Origin: Paractinoplanes atraurantiacus
Lineage (GTDB): Bacteria > Actinomycetota > Actinomycetes > Mycobacteriales > Micromonosporaceae
Length of the DNA: 64,000 nt
Assembly: GCF_900215205.1 (NCBI RefSeq)
Contig: NZ_OBDY01000001.1
Coordinates: 368,786-432,785 of the forward strand
Direction of reading: 5' to 3'
Position numbers and translations under genes: made by a program. The notes under the pieces were generated by a model. That model had not been told where the DNA came from. It made no database searches and worked only from the letters and a program-made list of their open reading frames with translations. Below are positions 8,196 to 16,695 of this stretch, in pieces. The first letter of the stretch is position 1. Each line of letters starts with the position of its first letter.

Positions 8196-10523
8196 ATGGC
8201 CGACCTTTCGCCGGGCGCCCCTGTGCCCTCCGACCTGCCCGTGGTGACCTCGGGCAAGCCCCGGACGGGCTGGCGACGGTGGCTGCCCATCGCCGGCGTC
8301 GTCGCTTTCCTGGTGGCGGCCGCGATCGGCCTGCTGCTCTACCTCGGCTACAACATCGGCGTCACCAGCCTGCTGGTCGGCCTGGCCGCCGCCGTGCTGC
8401 CGGTGCCGCTGCTGGTCTCGGCGTTCCTGTGGCTCGACCGCTACGAGCCCGAGCCCATCCGCTACCTGGCCTTCTGCTTCGTGTGGGGCGCGGCCATCGC
8501 CACCTCGGTGGCCCTGTTCGTCAACACGGTGACGGCGTCGCTGTTCGAAAAGTGGGGCCTGCCCGAGGCGCTGGTCGCGGTGCTGGTCGCCCCCTTCATC
8601 GAGGAGTCGATGAAGGCGCTCGGCCCGTTCCTGCTCTTCTGGCGCCGCCGCTCCGAATGGTCCGGCATCACCGACGGCATCGTCTACATCGGGTTGTCCG
8701 CCCTGGGCTTCGCCATGGTCGAAAACATCCTCTACCTGGGCGGCCACGGCTACGCCTCCGGCGTCGAACAGTACGGACCGGCCACCGGCCTGCAGAACCT
8801 GTTCGCGATCTTCATCGTCCGCATCCTGTTCACCGGCTTCGCCCACCCGCTGTTCAGCTCGATGACCGGCATCGGCCTCGGCCTGGCCGCCCGCTCCGGC
8901 GACCGCCGGGTCCGCTGGCTCGCCCCCATCGCCGGCCTGCTCCTGGCGATGATCCTGCACGGCACGTTCAACCTGCTGCCGACGCTGTCGGTGAGCCTCG
9001 ACCAACCCCTGATCATGTTGTACGGCTACCTCGGCTTCATGGTGCCGTTCTTCTTCGCGGTGGTGGGGTTCGCGATCGCGCTCCGCAGCTGGGAAGGCCG
9101 CCTGACCGAGAGAGTCCTGCCCTTCTACGTCCATACGGGCTGGTTCTCCCCACCCGAGGTGGCGGCGCTGGGCAGCCTGGGCCGCCGCTACTCGGCCCGG
9201 CAGTGGGCCCGGCGGGTGTCCGGCGCCACCGGCCAGAAGGCGATGCGCAGCTTCCAGTTCGCGGCCACCCAGCTGGCCCTGCTCCGCGACGGCATGCAGA
9301 GAGGCCTCGACCGCAAACCGGCCGAGATCGAGAAGGCGACGGCCGAGGAGCAGCGCCTGCTGACCGAGATCCTGGAATACCGGGCGGTCTTCACCGGCCG
9401 CGACCCGGCGACACCACGAGCCTTCTGGGACGGCCAGTCCTACCAGATCACCTTCCCGGACGGCGTGACCCGCACGGTCCCCGCCCCCACCGAGCCGGTG
9501 GTCCCGATCCCGGTCCGGGCCCCACAGCCGGTGTTCGCGCCGGCTTATCCGGGCGGGTATGGCGCGCAAACCCTGCCGTACGGGGCCCAGCCTGGCTACC
9601 AGGCCGGCTATGGCGCTCAGCCTGGGTATGGTGCCGGTGGCCAGCCTGGTTACGGCGGTCAGCCTGGTTATGGCGCTGCTGCCCAGCCTGGCCATGGTGC
9701 CGCTGCCCAGCCTGGCTATGGTGCCGCTGCCCAGCCCGGTTATGGTGCCCAGCCCGCGTATGGCGCCCAGCCGGGTCAGAGCGCTCAGCCCGCGTATGGT
9801 GGCGCCCAGCCGGGTCAGAGCTCGCAGGCCGCGTATGGCACTCAGCCCGGTTATGGCGCGCAGCCCGGATACGGCGCGCAGCCGGGTTACGGTGCCTCGC
9901 CCGGTTACGGCGGCAGCCAGCCCGGCTATGGGCCGCAGCCGGGTTACAGCGGCCAACCCGGCTATGGCGGCCAGCCCTCCTACGGCCAGCAGTCTTCGGG
10001 TCAGCCCTTCTACGGCCAGGAGCCTTCAGGCCAGCCCTCCTACAGCCAGCAGCCTTCAGGCCAGCCCTTCAACGGCCAGCAGCCCTCAGGTGGCCAGCAG
10101 CCTTCAGATGGCCAGCAGTCTTCGGGCGGTCAGCCGCCTACGTCGGGCGCGCAGCCGGCTTATGGAGCGCAGCAGCCGTACAGCGCTCAGCCCTACGGCC
10201 CGCCGCCCGGTCACCCCGGATCGGAGCCCAGCCAGTCCGGCTCGCAGCCCGCTCAGCGCGACTCGCTCGCTCAGCCCGACTCGCCCACCCGGTCCGACTC
10301 GGCCAGCCAGTCCGGCGCGACTGGTCAACCCGATTCGACCGGGCAGACCGTGCAGTCGAGCTATCTCACGCCGCCGGCAGCCGGCCAGCCGACGCCGGCG
10401 GGGTCTCCAGCGCCGAGCACGCCGTACAGCTATCCGAGCCCGCCCCCGTTCGCGCCGGTTCCCACCGAGCCGGCTCAAGCGCCGGAATCGTCACCTGACA
10501 AGCCGGAGCACACGCAGCAGTAG
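8196..10523 (+). CDS. PrsW-family intramembrane metalloprotease with Gly/Pro/Gln/Tyr-rich tail
   Basis: 775 aa. Residues ~30-300 form a multi-pass PrsW domain with the catalytic motifs in order: EE in [12 protein letters not shown], then a MVENILY helix, then H in [10 protein letters not shown], and H in ILHGTFNLL. PrsW proteases cut within the membrane; in Bacillus subtilis PrsW starts release of SigW from its anti-sigma factor. Residues ~300-440 are cytoplasmic and helical. Residues ~450-775 are low complexity, first repeats of P-G-Y-G-A-Q type, then Q-Q-P-S-G-Q type, then S/D/Q/P-rich. The tail has no counterpart in classical PrsW. No anti-sigma substrate gene is adjacent. Confidence 0.85.
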   Translation: MADLSPGAPVPSDLPVVTSGKPRTGWRRWLPIAGVVAFLVAAAIGLLLYLGYNIGVTSLLVGLAAAVLPVPLLVSAFLWLDRYEPEPIRYLAFCFVWGAAIATSVALFVNTVTASLFEKWGLPEALVAVLVAPFIEESMKALGPFLLFWRRRSEWSGITDGIVYIGLSALGFAMVENILYLGGHGYASGVEQYGPATGLQNLFAIFIVRILFTGFAHPLFSSMTGIGLGLAARSGDRRVRWLAPIAGLLLAMILHGTFNLLPTLSVSLDQPLIMLYGYLGFMVPFFFAVVGFAIALRSWEGRLTERVLPFYVHTGWFSPPEVAALGSLGRRYSARQWARRVSGATGQKAMRSFQFAATQLALLRDGMQRGLDRKPAEIEKATAEEQRLLTEILEYRAVFTGRDPATPRAFWDGQSYQITFPDGVTRTVPAPTEPVVPIPVRAPQPVFAPAYPGGYGAQTLPYGAQPGYQAGYGAQPGYGAGGQPGYGGQPGYGAAAQPGHGAAAQPGYGAAAQPGYGAQPAYGAQPGQSAQPAYGGAQPGQSSQAAYGTQPGYGAQPGYGAQPGYGASPGYGGSQPGYGPQPGYSGQPGYGGQPSYGQQSSGQPFYGQEPSGQPSYSQQPSGQPFNGQQPSGGQQPSDGQQSSGGQPPTSGAQPAYGAQQPYSAQPYGPPPGHPGSEPSQSGSQPAQRDSLAQPDSPTRSDSASQSGATGQPDSTGQTVQSSYLTPPAAGQPTPAGSPAPSTPYSYPSPPPFAPVPTEPAQAPESSPDKPEHTQQ
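9540..10130 (+). repeat. Degenerate tandem repeats encoding PGYGAQ-like units
   Basis: The 3' part of the PrsW gene is built of short degenerate repeats. Units of 15-24 bp encode [21 protein letters not shown], and from ~9980 units encode [14 protein letters not shown] residues. Strong similarity between copies suggests recent slippage or duplication, so copy number probably varies between strains. Confidence 0.85.
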
Positions 10524-10532
10524 AGGCGCCGG

Positions 10533-10558
10533 TTTTCCACAGTCTGCGGTTGTCCACA
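10533..10558 (+). promoter_or_regulatory. Pair of DnaA-box-like 9-mers
   Basis: TTTTCCACA at 10533-10541 and TTGTCCACA at 10550-10558 lie in the same direction, 17 bp apart start to start, in the gap between two convergent genes. The second matches the high-GC DnaA box TTGTCCACA exactly. This could titrate DnaA, but similar sequence is also common in the remnants of actinobacterial repeat elements. There is no oriC context here. Confidence 0.4.
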
Positions 10559-10621
10559 GCCCGAACACCCGATCTTGCGAGTTTTGCGAGGATGTTCCTC
10601 GAAGGTGGGGGTCCCCCTGGG

Positions 10622-10741
10622 AGGGCGGGCGCTGGGCTGGGGTACGGCGCGCTGGGGGCGTTGAGCTGGGGTGCGCTGGGCTGGGGCACGCCGAGTTGGG
10701 GTGCGGCGTGCTGGGGGTGCGTTGAGCTGGGGTGCGCTGGG
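10622..10741. repeat. Degenerate GCTGGGGTGCG tandem repeats in a convergent intergenic region
   Basis: A run of about six degenerate copies of a GCTGGGGTGCGCTGG-like unit (also GAGCTGGGG and GAGTTGGGG), 16-20 bp apart. It fills the 3' side of the 218-bp gap between the PrsW gene and the MDMPI gene. No coding capacity looks real here. G-richness makes a multi-run G-tract structure possible. Confidence 0.6.
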
Positions 10742-11356
10742 TCAAGCGGGGGCGCCGTTCCAGCGCCACGACGTCTGGGGCTCGTGTCCTGGCAGTTCGG
10801 AGCGGCCGGTCGCCCACAGCAGGGTCTGCCACGGGTCGGTGTCGGTGGGGGCCCAGGGGAACAGCCGCCCCAGGGCGCCGGCGCACAGTTCCGCCGGCGG
10901 CGTCCACGGTAGGTCGAGGCCGAGGGCTATGTCGTTGGTGTGCACCAGGACCTCGACCACACCCATTGCGGCGAATCCGGAAGCGTTCGAGGCGCCGTAG
11001 TTGTGGAACGACAGTTTTTCCGGTGGGGCCGCGGTGACCACCGCCGCCAGCATCGCGCCGCATGACTCGAGGACTTCCAGCAGGGCCGGTGTGCCCTCGG
11101 CGGGGTCGACGAACACGGTCAGGCCGGGGCCTGCGGGGCGGCGATGTTGCCAGCCGAAGCGCAGGTACGTGCTGGTCGACGGGGTGGGTGGGGCCAGTTG
11201 GGCCGCGTACGTGAAAAGGTCGTCGGCCATGTGTTCGGCCGTCTCCCAGCAGGTCCACGTGAGAGGGCCGGCCGGAACGTTCCAGTCGCCTTTCAGCGCG
11301 GCGGACAGGGTGTCGATGGAAAGGGACACGGCTCGCGTTACGTCGTCAGGATTCAT
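10742..11356 (-). CDS. Mycothiol-dependent maleylpyruvate isomerase-fold (DinB/MDMPI) protein
   Basis: 204 aa. The N-terminal region resembles the MDMPI N-terminal/DinB four-helix bundle: a W-T-C-W-E-T-A-E-H-M segment near residues 33-42 and a later VEVLVHTNDIA segment, which together supply His residues expected to bind metal. Many such proteins in actinobacteria are predicted mycothiol-dependent transferases or isomerases; the substrate is unknown. It starts at ATG 11356 and is divergent from nothing close; the AI-2E permease gene ends 42 bp upstream on the same strand. Confidence 0.65.
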   Translation of the reverse strand: MNPDDVTRAVSLSIDTLSAALKGDWNVPAGPLTWTCWETAEHMADDLFTYAAQLAPPTPSTSTYLRFGWQHRRPAGPGLTVFVDPAEGTPALLEVLESCGAMLAAVVTAAPPEKLSFHNYGASNASGFAAMGVVEVLVHTNDIALGLDLPWTPPAELCAGALGRLFPWAPTDTDPWQTLLWATGRSELPGHEPQTSWRWNGAPA

Positions 11357-11398
11357 TGCCTGAGTTGTAGAGCGAGCCGTGTCCGTACGCCAAGCGAA

Positions 11399-12652
11399 TT
11401 AAGCGTTGCCTCCGGTGACCACCACCGCGTCCGGGGGGATTTCGGGGCGGCGGCGGGCCAGGCGGCGGATGCCCGTGTTGAGGACGGCGATCAGCGGGAC
11501 GGCGATGAGCGCGCCGATGATGCCGGCCACGACGACGCCGGAGGCGATGCCGATGATCACGGCCAGGGGGTGGATGGCGACCGCGCGGCCCATGATCAGG
11601 GGCTGGAGGATGTGGCCTTCGACCTGCTGGACCAGGATGACCGCGCCGAGCACGATCAGGGCGACCACCCAGCCCTGGTCGACCAGGGCGACCAGCACGG
11701 CGACCGCGCCGGAGACGCTGGCGCCGACGATCGGGATGAAGGCGCCGAGGAAGACCAGGGCGGCCAGCGGGAACGGGAACGGGATGTCCAGGATGACCAG
11801 GGCGATGCCGATGCCGACGGCGTCGATGAAGGCCACCAGGACCGTCGCCCGCACGTACGAGCCCAGGGTGGTCCAGGAGGCGTCGCCGGCGTCGGCCAGT
11901 GACCAGCGGGCGTTGACCGGGAAGAGGCGTACGACGAAGCGCCAGATCTTGCGGCCGTCGCGGAGGAAGAAGAACGTCGAGAACAGGACCAGCAGCATGC
12001 CGGTCAGCACTTCGAAGACCGTGGCCGCCGTGGAGATGCCCGTCGAGGTCAGCTGCGCCGTGTGCGCGTTGACCCAGGTCTGCGCGTTGTCGATGGCCCG
12101 GTTGACCTGGTCGTCGGACAGGTGCAGCGGGCCCGTCTTCAACCATTCCTGAATTTGCCGTACGCCTTCACTCGCGTTTTTGGTGAGCTCGGGCAGGCCG
12201 TTCACGAACTGGTTGATGACCAGTGTGAGGGTGCCCGCGACGGCGGCCAGGCCGCAGATCAGCACCAGGAACGTGGCGAACGAGGCCGGCAGGAAGCGGC
12301 GCAGCAGGGCCACGGCCGGTGAGAGCAGGGCCGAGAGAAGCAGCGAGATCGACAGCGGGATGACGACCACGCTGATGATGCCGATGAAGCGCAGCAGCGC
12401 CCAGCCGACCAGGCCGACCACGATCAGCCGCCAGCCCCAGGCGGCCGCGATGCGCAGCGAGTGTGGCACCTCGGCGTCGTCGCGGCTGTTGGTCGAGTAG
12501 TGCACGTCCTCCGGCTCGGGCGGGGGCGGCGCGAACTCGACCTCGGTGTCGGACTCGGTCGCGCTGTCGTCGGCGCGCGCCTGGCGCACCGACTCGCGAC
12601 CGGAGTCGTAGGCCTTCCGGAGGTTCTCCCGGACTCGCTCCAAGCGGCTCAA
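11399..12652 (-). CDS. AI-2E family transporter
   Basis: 417 aa, an integral membrane protein of the AI-2E exporter family (PF01594), which includes TqsA and Na+/H+ antiporter-like members. After a charged cytoplasmic N-terminus (~90 aa) it has about eight hydrophobic segments, with the family pattern GLPELTKNA, FFFLRDG and the late QQVEGHILQPLIMGRAV region typical of the family. TTG at 12652 is chosen because GAGGGGG sits 7 bp ahead; the longer open frame upstream runs through the divergent GroES-like gene and is not real. The substrate is unknown. Confidence 0.85.
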   Translation of the reverse strand: MSRLERVRENLRKAYDSGRESVRQARADDSATESDTEVEFAPPPPEPEDVHYSTNSRDDAEVPHSLRIAAAWGWRLIVVGLVGWALLRFIGIISVVVIPLSISLLLSALLSPAVALLRRFLPASFATFLVLICGLAAVAGTLTLVINQFVNGLPELTKNASEGVRQIQEWLKTGPLHLSDDQVNRAIDNAQTWVNAHTAQLTSTGISTAATVFEVLTGMLLVLFSTFFFLRDGRKIWRFVVRLFPVNARWSLADAGDASWTTLGSYVRATVLVAFIDAVGIGIALVILDIPFPFPLAALVFLGAFIPIVGASVSGAVAVLVALVDQGWVVALIVLGAVILVQQVEGHILQPLIMGRAVAIHPLAVIIGIASGVVVAGIIGALIAVPLIAVLNTGIRRLARRRPEIPPDAVVVTGGNA

Positions 12653-12758
12653 CCGCCTACCCCCTCGCGATTGCTGTAAGCAACCACCACCGTAGTAGTC
12701 CGACGCCGGTAGATCCCCGCAGGCGGCACCGGCAAAACCAGGCGTACCGTCTGCATTC

Positions 12759-13097
12759 GTGAGCACCGACACCCGTACCGAGAGCGGATTGCCGATCCGC
12801 ATGCTGCACGATCGCGTCCTCGTCCGCCAGGACGGGGGTGAGGGGGAGCGCCGGTCCACCGCGGGCATCGTGATTCCGGCGACCGCGTCGATGGGCCGCC
12901 GTCTCTCCTGGGCCACAGCGGTCGGCGTGGGGCCGAACGTGCGCTCGATCGTCGTCGGTGACCGGGTGTTGTTCGATCCCGACGACCGTTCCGAGGTGGA
13001 GCTGCACGGCAAGGGCTACGTGCTGTTGCGGGAGCGTGACGTGCACGCCGTGGCGGCGAGCCGGGTCGAGTCCGATGGAACTGGCCTCTATCTGTAA
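12759..13097 (+). CDS. GroES-like co-chaperonin family protein
   Basis: 112 aa from GTG 12759. The chaperonin-10 pattern is clear: MLHDRVLVRQ, then STAGIVIP, then AVGVGPNVRSIVVGDRVLF, and finally YVLLRERDVHAV. Compared with standard GroES it has an N-terminal extension of 14 residues and a changed mobile-loop region (GGEGERRSTAGIVIP). No groEL lies next to it, so this is a stand-alone paralogue whose partner is uncertain. It is divergent from the AI-2E permease, with ~106 bp between them. Confidence 0.75.
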   Translation: MSTDTRTESGLPIRMLHDRVLVRQDGGEGERRSTAGIVIPATASMGRRLSWATAVGVGPNVRSIVVGDRVLFDPDDRSEVELHGKGYVLLRERDVHAVAASRVESDGTGLYL

Positions 13098-13103
13098 AGG
13101 AAA

Positions 13104-13130
13104 GCGGCCCCCGGAGAAACCGGGGGCCGC
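13104..13130. terminator. Bidirectional hairpin terminator
   Basis: A perfect 11-bp stem (GCGGCCCCCGG / CCGGGGGCCGC) with loop AGAAA lies 6 bp after the GroES-like stop and 17 bp past the stop of the convergent DUF1416 gene, so it can serve both. A-rich bases flank both sides. Confidence 0.85.
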
Positions 13131-13147
13131 GAAAAGCGAAGCGAAGA

Positions 13148-13480
13148 TCAGGCGGGCGCGACGCTCAGGCCGACCTCGTTGACGCCGACCGTGGCGTCGA
13201 CGATGACCTCGCCGTTGCCGCCGCGCGACAGGGCGCGCAGCGTCCACGAGCCGGGGGCGGCGAAGAACCGGAACGCGCCCTCGGGCGAGGTGACGACCTC
13301 GGCCGTGAACTCGCCGGAGCCGTCGAGCAGCCGGACGTAGGCGCCGGCGACGGCCTCACCCGAGGCGGTGCTGACGATGCCGGTGATCACGGTCTCGCGG
13401 GTCAGGTCGACGCCGGCCGGCAGCGGGGCCGACTGGTCGGGGGCGGCGCAGCCGGCCGCCGTGTTGGACGGAGAAGTCAT
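13148..13480 (-). CDS. sseC: DUF1416 protein (SseC-like)
   Basis: 110 aa. A small carboxypeptidase-regulatory-like beta-sandwich domain: ITGIVSTASGEAVAGAYVRL is the classic opening strand pattern, and AAPGSWTLRAL closes it. It starts 2 bp after the rhodanese stop, so translation is coupled. In Mycobacterium tuberculosis homologous SseC proteins are encoded directly after the CysA2/CysA3 thiosulfate sulfurtransferases, the same order as here. A role in sulfur metabolism is inferred from this conserved pairing; the biochemical function is not known. Confidence 0.85.
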   Translation of the reverse strand: MTSPSNTAAGCAAPDQSAPLPAGVDLTRETVITGIVSTASGEAVAGAYVRLLDGSGEFTAEVVTSPEGAFRFFAAPGSWTLRALSRGGNGEVIVDATVGVNEVGLSVAPA

Positions 13481-13482
13481 GG

Positions 13483-14331
13483 TCAGGCCTTTCCGGGCTC
13501 GTCGCCGAGGGCGATCGGCACGCCGATGAGCGAGCCGTACTCGGTCCAGGAACCGTCGTAGTTCTTCACGTTCTGCTGGCCGAGCAGCTCCTTGAGCACG
13601 AACCACGTGTGCGAGGAGCGCTCGCCGATGCGGCAGTAGGCGATGGTGTCCTTGCTGCCGTCGAGGCCGGCCTCACCGTAGATCTTGGCGAGTTCCTCGT
13701 CGGACTTGAAGGTGCCGTCCTCGTTGGCCGCCTTGCTCCACGGCACGCTGATCGCGGTCGGGATGTGGCCGCCGCGCTGCGACTGCTCCTGCGGCAGGTG
13801 GGCCGGCGCGAGCAGGCGGCCGGCGAACTCGTCGGGGCTGCGCACGTCGACCAGGTTCTTCACGCCGATGGCCTGCACGACCTCGTCGCGGAAGGCGCGG
13901 ATCGACAGGTCGGGGGCCGACGCGGTGTAGCTGGTCTTCTCGCGGACCGGCACGTCCTTGGTGTACGGGCGGGCGTCGAGCTCCCACTTCTTGCGGCCGC
14001 CGTCGAGCAGCTTGACGTCGCCGTGGCCGTAAAGCTTGAAGTACCAGTACGCGTACGCCGCGAACCAGTTGTTGTTGCCGCCGTAGAGCACCACGACGTC
14101 GTCGTTCTTGATGCCCCGCTCGGAGAGCAGCGCGCCGAACTGCTCCTGGTTGACGAAGTCGCGCCGGACCGGGTCCTGGAGGTCCTTCTTCCAGTCGATC
14201 TTGATGGCGCCGGGGATGTGGCCGCCGTCGTAGGCGGTGGTGTCCTCGTCGACCTCGACGAAGACGATGCCCGGGGTGTCGAGGTTCTGCTCGGCCCAGT
14301 CGGCCGAAACGAGTGCGGTGTCGCGACTCAT
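13483..14331 (-). CDS. Two-domain thiosulfate/3-mercaptopyruvate sulfurtransferase (rhodanese)
   Basis: 282 aa with two tandem rhodanese domains. The catalytic loop of the second domain is CRIGERS (Cys233), the sulfur acceptor; in the first domain the matching loop reads YGGNNN without Cys, as expected for an inactive partner domain. It transfers sulfane sulfur from thiosulfate or 3-mercaptopyruvate to thiols or cyanide. The ATG at 14331 has AGGGAG 7 bp ahead. A Cys-rich leader peptide lies 160 bp upstream, so expression is probably tuned to cysteine supply. Closest named relatives are mycobacterial CysA2/SseA. Confidence 0.93.
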   Translation of the reverse strand: MSRDTALVSADWAEQNLDTPGIVFVEVDEDTTAYDGGHIPGAIKIDWKKDLQDPVRRDFVNQEQFGALLSERGIKNDDVVVLYGGNNNWFAAYAYWYFKLYGHGDVKLLDGGRKKWELDARPYTKDVPVREKTSYTASAPDLSIRAFRDEVVQAIGVKNLVDVRSPDEFAGRLLAPAHLPQEQSQRGGHIPTAISVPWSKAANEDGTFKSDEELAKIYGEAGLDGSKDTIAYCRIGERSSHTWFVLKELLGQQNVKNYDGSWTEYGSLIGVPIALGDEPGKA

Positions 14332-14485
14332 CGGTTCACTCCCTGTCGATGGAGATGGGGGAGAGTCAGCGCACGAGCGTGTCGCACCGCGCGCGGGACC
14401 CAAGTGGAGAAGAAAAGGGATCTCGTGCTGTCGTGCGACGGCGCCACTGCCGATGAAACGAGCTAGAAGTTGCTCAGCACTAGTG

Positions 14486-14505
14486 GCTCCGTCAGAGGAC
14501 GGAGC
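14486..14505 (-). promoter_or_regulatory. Hairpin overlapping the end of the Cys leader peptide
   Basis: On the minus strand an 8-bp perfect stem (GCTCCGTC / GACGGAGC, 4-nt loop) starts within the last Cys codon of the leader peptide and covers its stop codon. A ribosome paused at the TGT-TGC pair or terminating at the stop would block this stem, as in attenuation-type control. No T-run follows, so control through Rho or translation is as likely as intrinsic termination. Confidence 0.5.
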
Positions 14506-14569
14506 AACACAGGCAGGCGGCCACGCGGCACAGGTCGACCGCGCGCCTCTTGGTGAGCAAGGGGCTCAT
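14492..14569 (-). CDS. 25-aa cysteine-rich leader peptide of the sulfurtransferase operon
   Basis: ATG at 14569, stop TGA at 14494-14492. The product begins MSPLLTKRRAVDLCR and ends with a segment holding CLCC, so four of 25 residues are Cys, two of them in adjacent TGT-TGC codons. The pattern (basic middle, DLCRVAACLC) matches the putative leader peptides annotated upstream of sulfur genes in many actinobacteria. In mycobacteria Cys-rich upstream ORFs make downstream sulfur genes cysteine-responsive. An AGGG sits about 9 bp before the ATG. The sulfurtransferase start is 160 bp downstream. The biological role is inferred from family and position. Confidence 0.8.
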   Translation of the reverse strand: MSPLLTKRRAVDLCRVAACLCCSVL

Positions 14570-14639
14570 GAAATGTGACCCTACCAGCGGTTCACGGGGT
14601 GGTAACAGACTCGACCACCATCCGGGAACATGGCCGGGC

Positions 14640-15431
14640 TCACAGTCCGCCGGTGTTCAGTGACACGTTGGTGGCCCCGGCGGTGAAGCGGAGGCCGTCG
14701 GGCTGCGGCTCCACCTTCTGCACCTTCAGGTTGAGCGGCAGCGCCGGGACCCGCAGGTCGACGGCGAGCTTCTGGACGTACGAGGCGATCAGGTTCTTGA
14801 CCAGGGGCACGTTGGGCAGGCCCTCGGCGGTCACGTCGGAGAACCGGATCTGCACCACGTCGCCCTTGACCTCCACGGTGGCCGCGCCGGAGACGTCGAA
14901 GGTCTGCCCGAGCGCCTGCACGGGCGCGGTGCCGACCAGCTTGCCGTTCTGCTCGGCCAGCTTCAGGCCGGGCTGGTTGATCAGCTGGGCGACCTGGTCG
15001 TAGTCGATGGTGCCGGTGCCGGTGACCGCGCCGGCCACGATGTCGCCGTTGCCGCTGCGGAGCGTGTCGAGCGGGGCGTTCACGTCAGTCGCCCGTACAT
15101 CAAGAAGGTCGGTCTTGATCGTGCCGCCGTTGCCCGCGGGGCCGGAGAAGTTCGGCAGCTTGATGTGGATCTCCTGGTAGTTGCCGTCGAGCACCTGGGT
15201 CAGGAACGGCACGCCCTCGATCGTCACGTCCGGCTTCTCGCTGGTCGCCTGCTGCTGGGCGACCTGCTCGGTCACCCGGTCGCTGATCTCGCGTTCGGCG
15301 TAGGAGGCGGCGACCCGGTCGGCCACCACCAGGAGCACGCCGATCAGGACGAGGAAGACGATGAGGCCGATGAGCAGGCGGCGCCCACGCCGTTTGCGGG
15401 GCCGCTGCTGCGTCCCGTACACCTCGCCCAC
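14640..15431 (-). CDS. LmeA-like (DUF2993) phospholipid-binding membrane-anchored protein
   Basis: 263 aa. After a basic N-terminus there is one hydrophobic helix (LLIGLIVFLVLIGVLLVVAD), then an extracytoplasmic DUF2993 domain with VTIEGVPFLTQVLDG, a hallmark of the family. In mycobacteria LmeA binds phospholipids and supports lipomannan elongation in the cell envelope. GTG 15431 follows AGGAGG by 4 bp. The gene lies upstream of the Cys leader on the same strand but is separated from it by its own ~70-bp gap. Confidence 0.8.
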   Translation of the reverse strand: MGEVYGTQQRPRKRRGRRLLIGLIVFLVLIGVLLVVADRVAASYAEREISDRVTEQVAQQQATSEKPDVTIEGVPFLTQVLDGNYQEIHIKLPNFSGPAGNGGTIKTDLLDVRATDVNAPLDTLRSGNGDIVAGAVTGTGTIDYDQVAQLINQPGLKLAEQNGKLVGTAPVQALGQTFDVSGAATVEVKGDVVQIRFSDVTAEGLPNVPLVKNLIASYVQKLAVDLRVPALPLNLKVQKVEPQPDGLRFTAGATNVSLNTGGL

Positions 15432-15493
15432 CGGACCTCCTCAGAAGCGACGACGAAAAGGTACATGCCCCGTTCCACCGGCCCGCGAAACGG

Positions 15494-16480
15494 TCAGGTG
15501 AGGTACCAGTGCGTCACCGCGTACGCGATGGTGGCGATCAGGGCGAAAGCGCCCAGCGGGCCCTGCATGTGCCGGGCCACCCAGAAGGTGGGCGCGTCGC
15601 CGGCCAGGCGGCGGCCGGCCTGCCCGAAGTTGACGGCCAGGTCGACCAGGTGGGCCGCGACCACGGCGATCAGGCCGATCACGGCGCCCTTGGCCGGGGT
15701 GAAGGGCAGCACCAGCACGCTGCCGAGGGCGGCCGCGGCCAGCGTGCCCAGCATCGCGCCGAGCACCACGCCGGCCGCGCCGCGCGGCACCTGGGCCGCG
15801 ATGCGGGGTTTGGGCAGCACGGCGTCGGTGGCCCGGGCGACCACCAGGGCCACGCCGGCCGCGGTCACGCACATGGTCAGCGTCTGTGCGCCGGACTCCT
15901 GCCGGGTGAGCAGGATCGGGATCGCGTACGCGACCACGCCGGCCACGATGGCCAGTGTGGCCCGCCACGAGTCGCGGGCCCGGGCCCGGTCGTCGGAGCG
16001 GATCAGCTGGGCGATGAACGCGACCACGAACCCGCCGAGCAGCACCCAGAAGAGCGGGAGCAGCTCCGGTTCGGCCCGGGTGACGGCCAGATAGTCGGCG
16101 ATCAGCGCGACCACGCCGCTGACGCCGGCGGTGATCGCGGCCTGCGCCGGGCGCAGCGCCATGATCCAGGCGATCAGATAAAGAGCCTGGACCCCGAACA
16201 GGACGATGGCGTACGGCAGGCGCGCGTCCGGTGCGGAGGTCTGCGCGCCGAGGATCAGACCGATCGCCAGCAGGCCGGAGAAACCGGCGATGGCCAGCGA
16301 GAGCTGCCGGCGGACCGGGACGACCTCGATCTCCTCGAACTCGTCGTCCTCGAGCTCGTCGTCGTGGATCGGCTCGTCGTCGGGGTGGACGCCGGAGGGC
16401 GGCCGCTTGCCGCCGGAGCGCGCGATCTCGCGCGACGCGTCGGCGTCCCAGGGGTCGTCCTGCGGCATGGAGGGGAACAC
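15494..16480 (-). CDS. Multi-pass membrane protein of unknown function
   Basis: 328 aa. The first ~57 residues are cytoplasmic and very acidic (many D/E in the HDDELEDDEFEEIE stretch). About eight hydrophobic helices follow. The last third (a GVVLGAMLGTLAA helix and LVDLAVNFGQAGRRL) faintly recalls the end of CDP-diacylglycerol synthases, but the family signature is not convincing, so no function is assigned. GTG 16480 has AAGGA 8 bp ahead; the next ATG at 16468 lacks a ribosome site. It is divergent from glnR. Confidence 0.7.
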   Translation of the reverse strand: MFPSMPQDDPWDADASREIARSGGKRPPSGVHPDDEPIHDDELEDDEFEEIEVVPVRRQLSLAIAGFSGLLAIGLILGAQTSAPDARLPYAIVLFGVQALYLIAWIMALRPAQAAITAGVSGVVALIADYLAVTRAEPELLPLFWVLLGGFVVAFIAQLIRSDDRARARDSWRATLAIVAGVVAYAIPILLTRQESGAQTLTMCVTAAGVALVVARATDAVLPKPRIAAQVPRGAAGVVLGAMLGTLAAAALGSVLVLPFTPAKGAVIGLIAVVAAHLVDLAVNFGQAGRRLAGDAPTFWVARHMQGPLGAFALIATIAYAVTHWYLT

Positions 16481-16622
16481 GGCAGCGATCCTTCCAGACC
16501 CGGGCCCGGAAGGTAAAAGGCCGGTTACGGGGCCACCGTGGGAGCGTTCACTACGTCACTCGGGCAAACGATCGAGGTGTTCGAGGCGGTGGATCGGTTA
16601 AGGTAAGCGCAGCCCACCCGTC

Positions 16623-16679
16623 GGTGACGCCGGGAACAACTACGCCGATGAGTCACCCTGTGCGGCCGTAGAAAGCCGC
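16623..16679 (+). promoter_or_regulatory. Possible structured 5' leader of glnR
   Basis: Two stems lie between the divergent promoter region and the glnR ribosome site: GGTGAC (16623-16628) with GTCACC (16652-16657), and GCGGC (16662-16666) with GCCGC (16675-16679). The second hairpin ends 6 bp before the GGAGG. This may be an RNA structure that controls translation; it does not match a riboswitch family that I recognise. Confidence 0.3.
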
Positions 16680-16695
16680 AAGGACGGAGGTGAGT

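Noticed and set aside
12653..13012. Longer N-terminus for the AI-2E permease
   Set aside because: It would run through the divergent GroES-like gene; TTG 12652 has a good ribosome site and the family start.
16540..16695. c-di-GMP (GEMM) riboswitch before glnR, suggested by a GGGCAAACGA string
   Set aside because: The second conserved part of the motif is missing and the helices do not form. Only two simple stems are supported.
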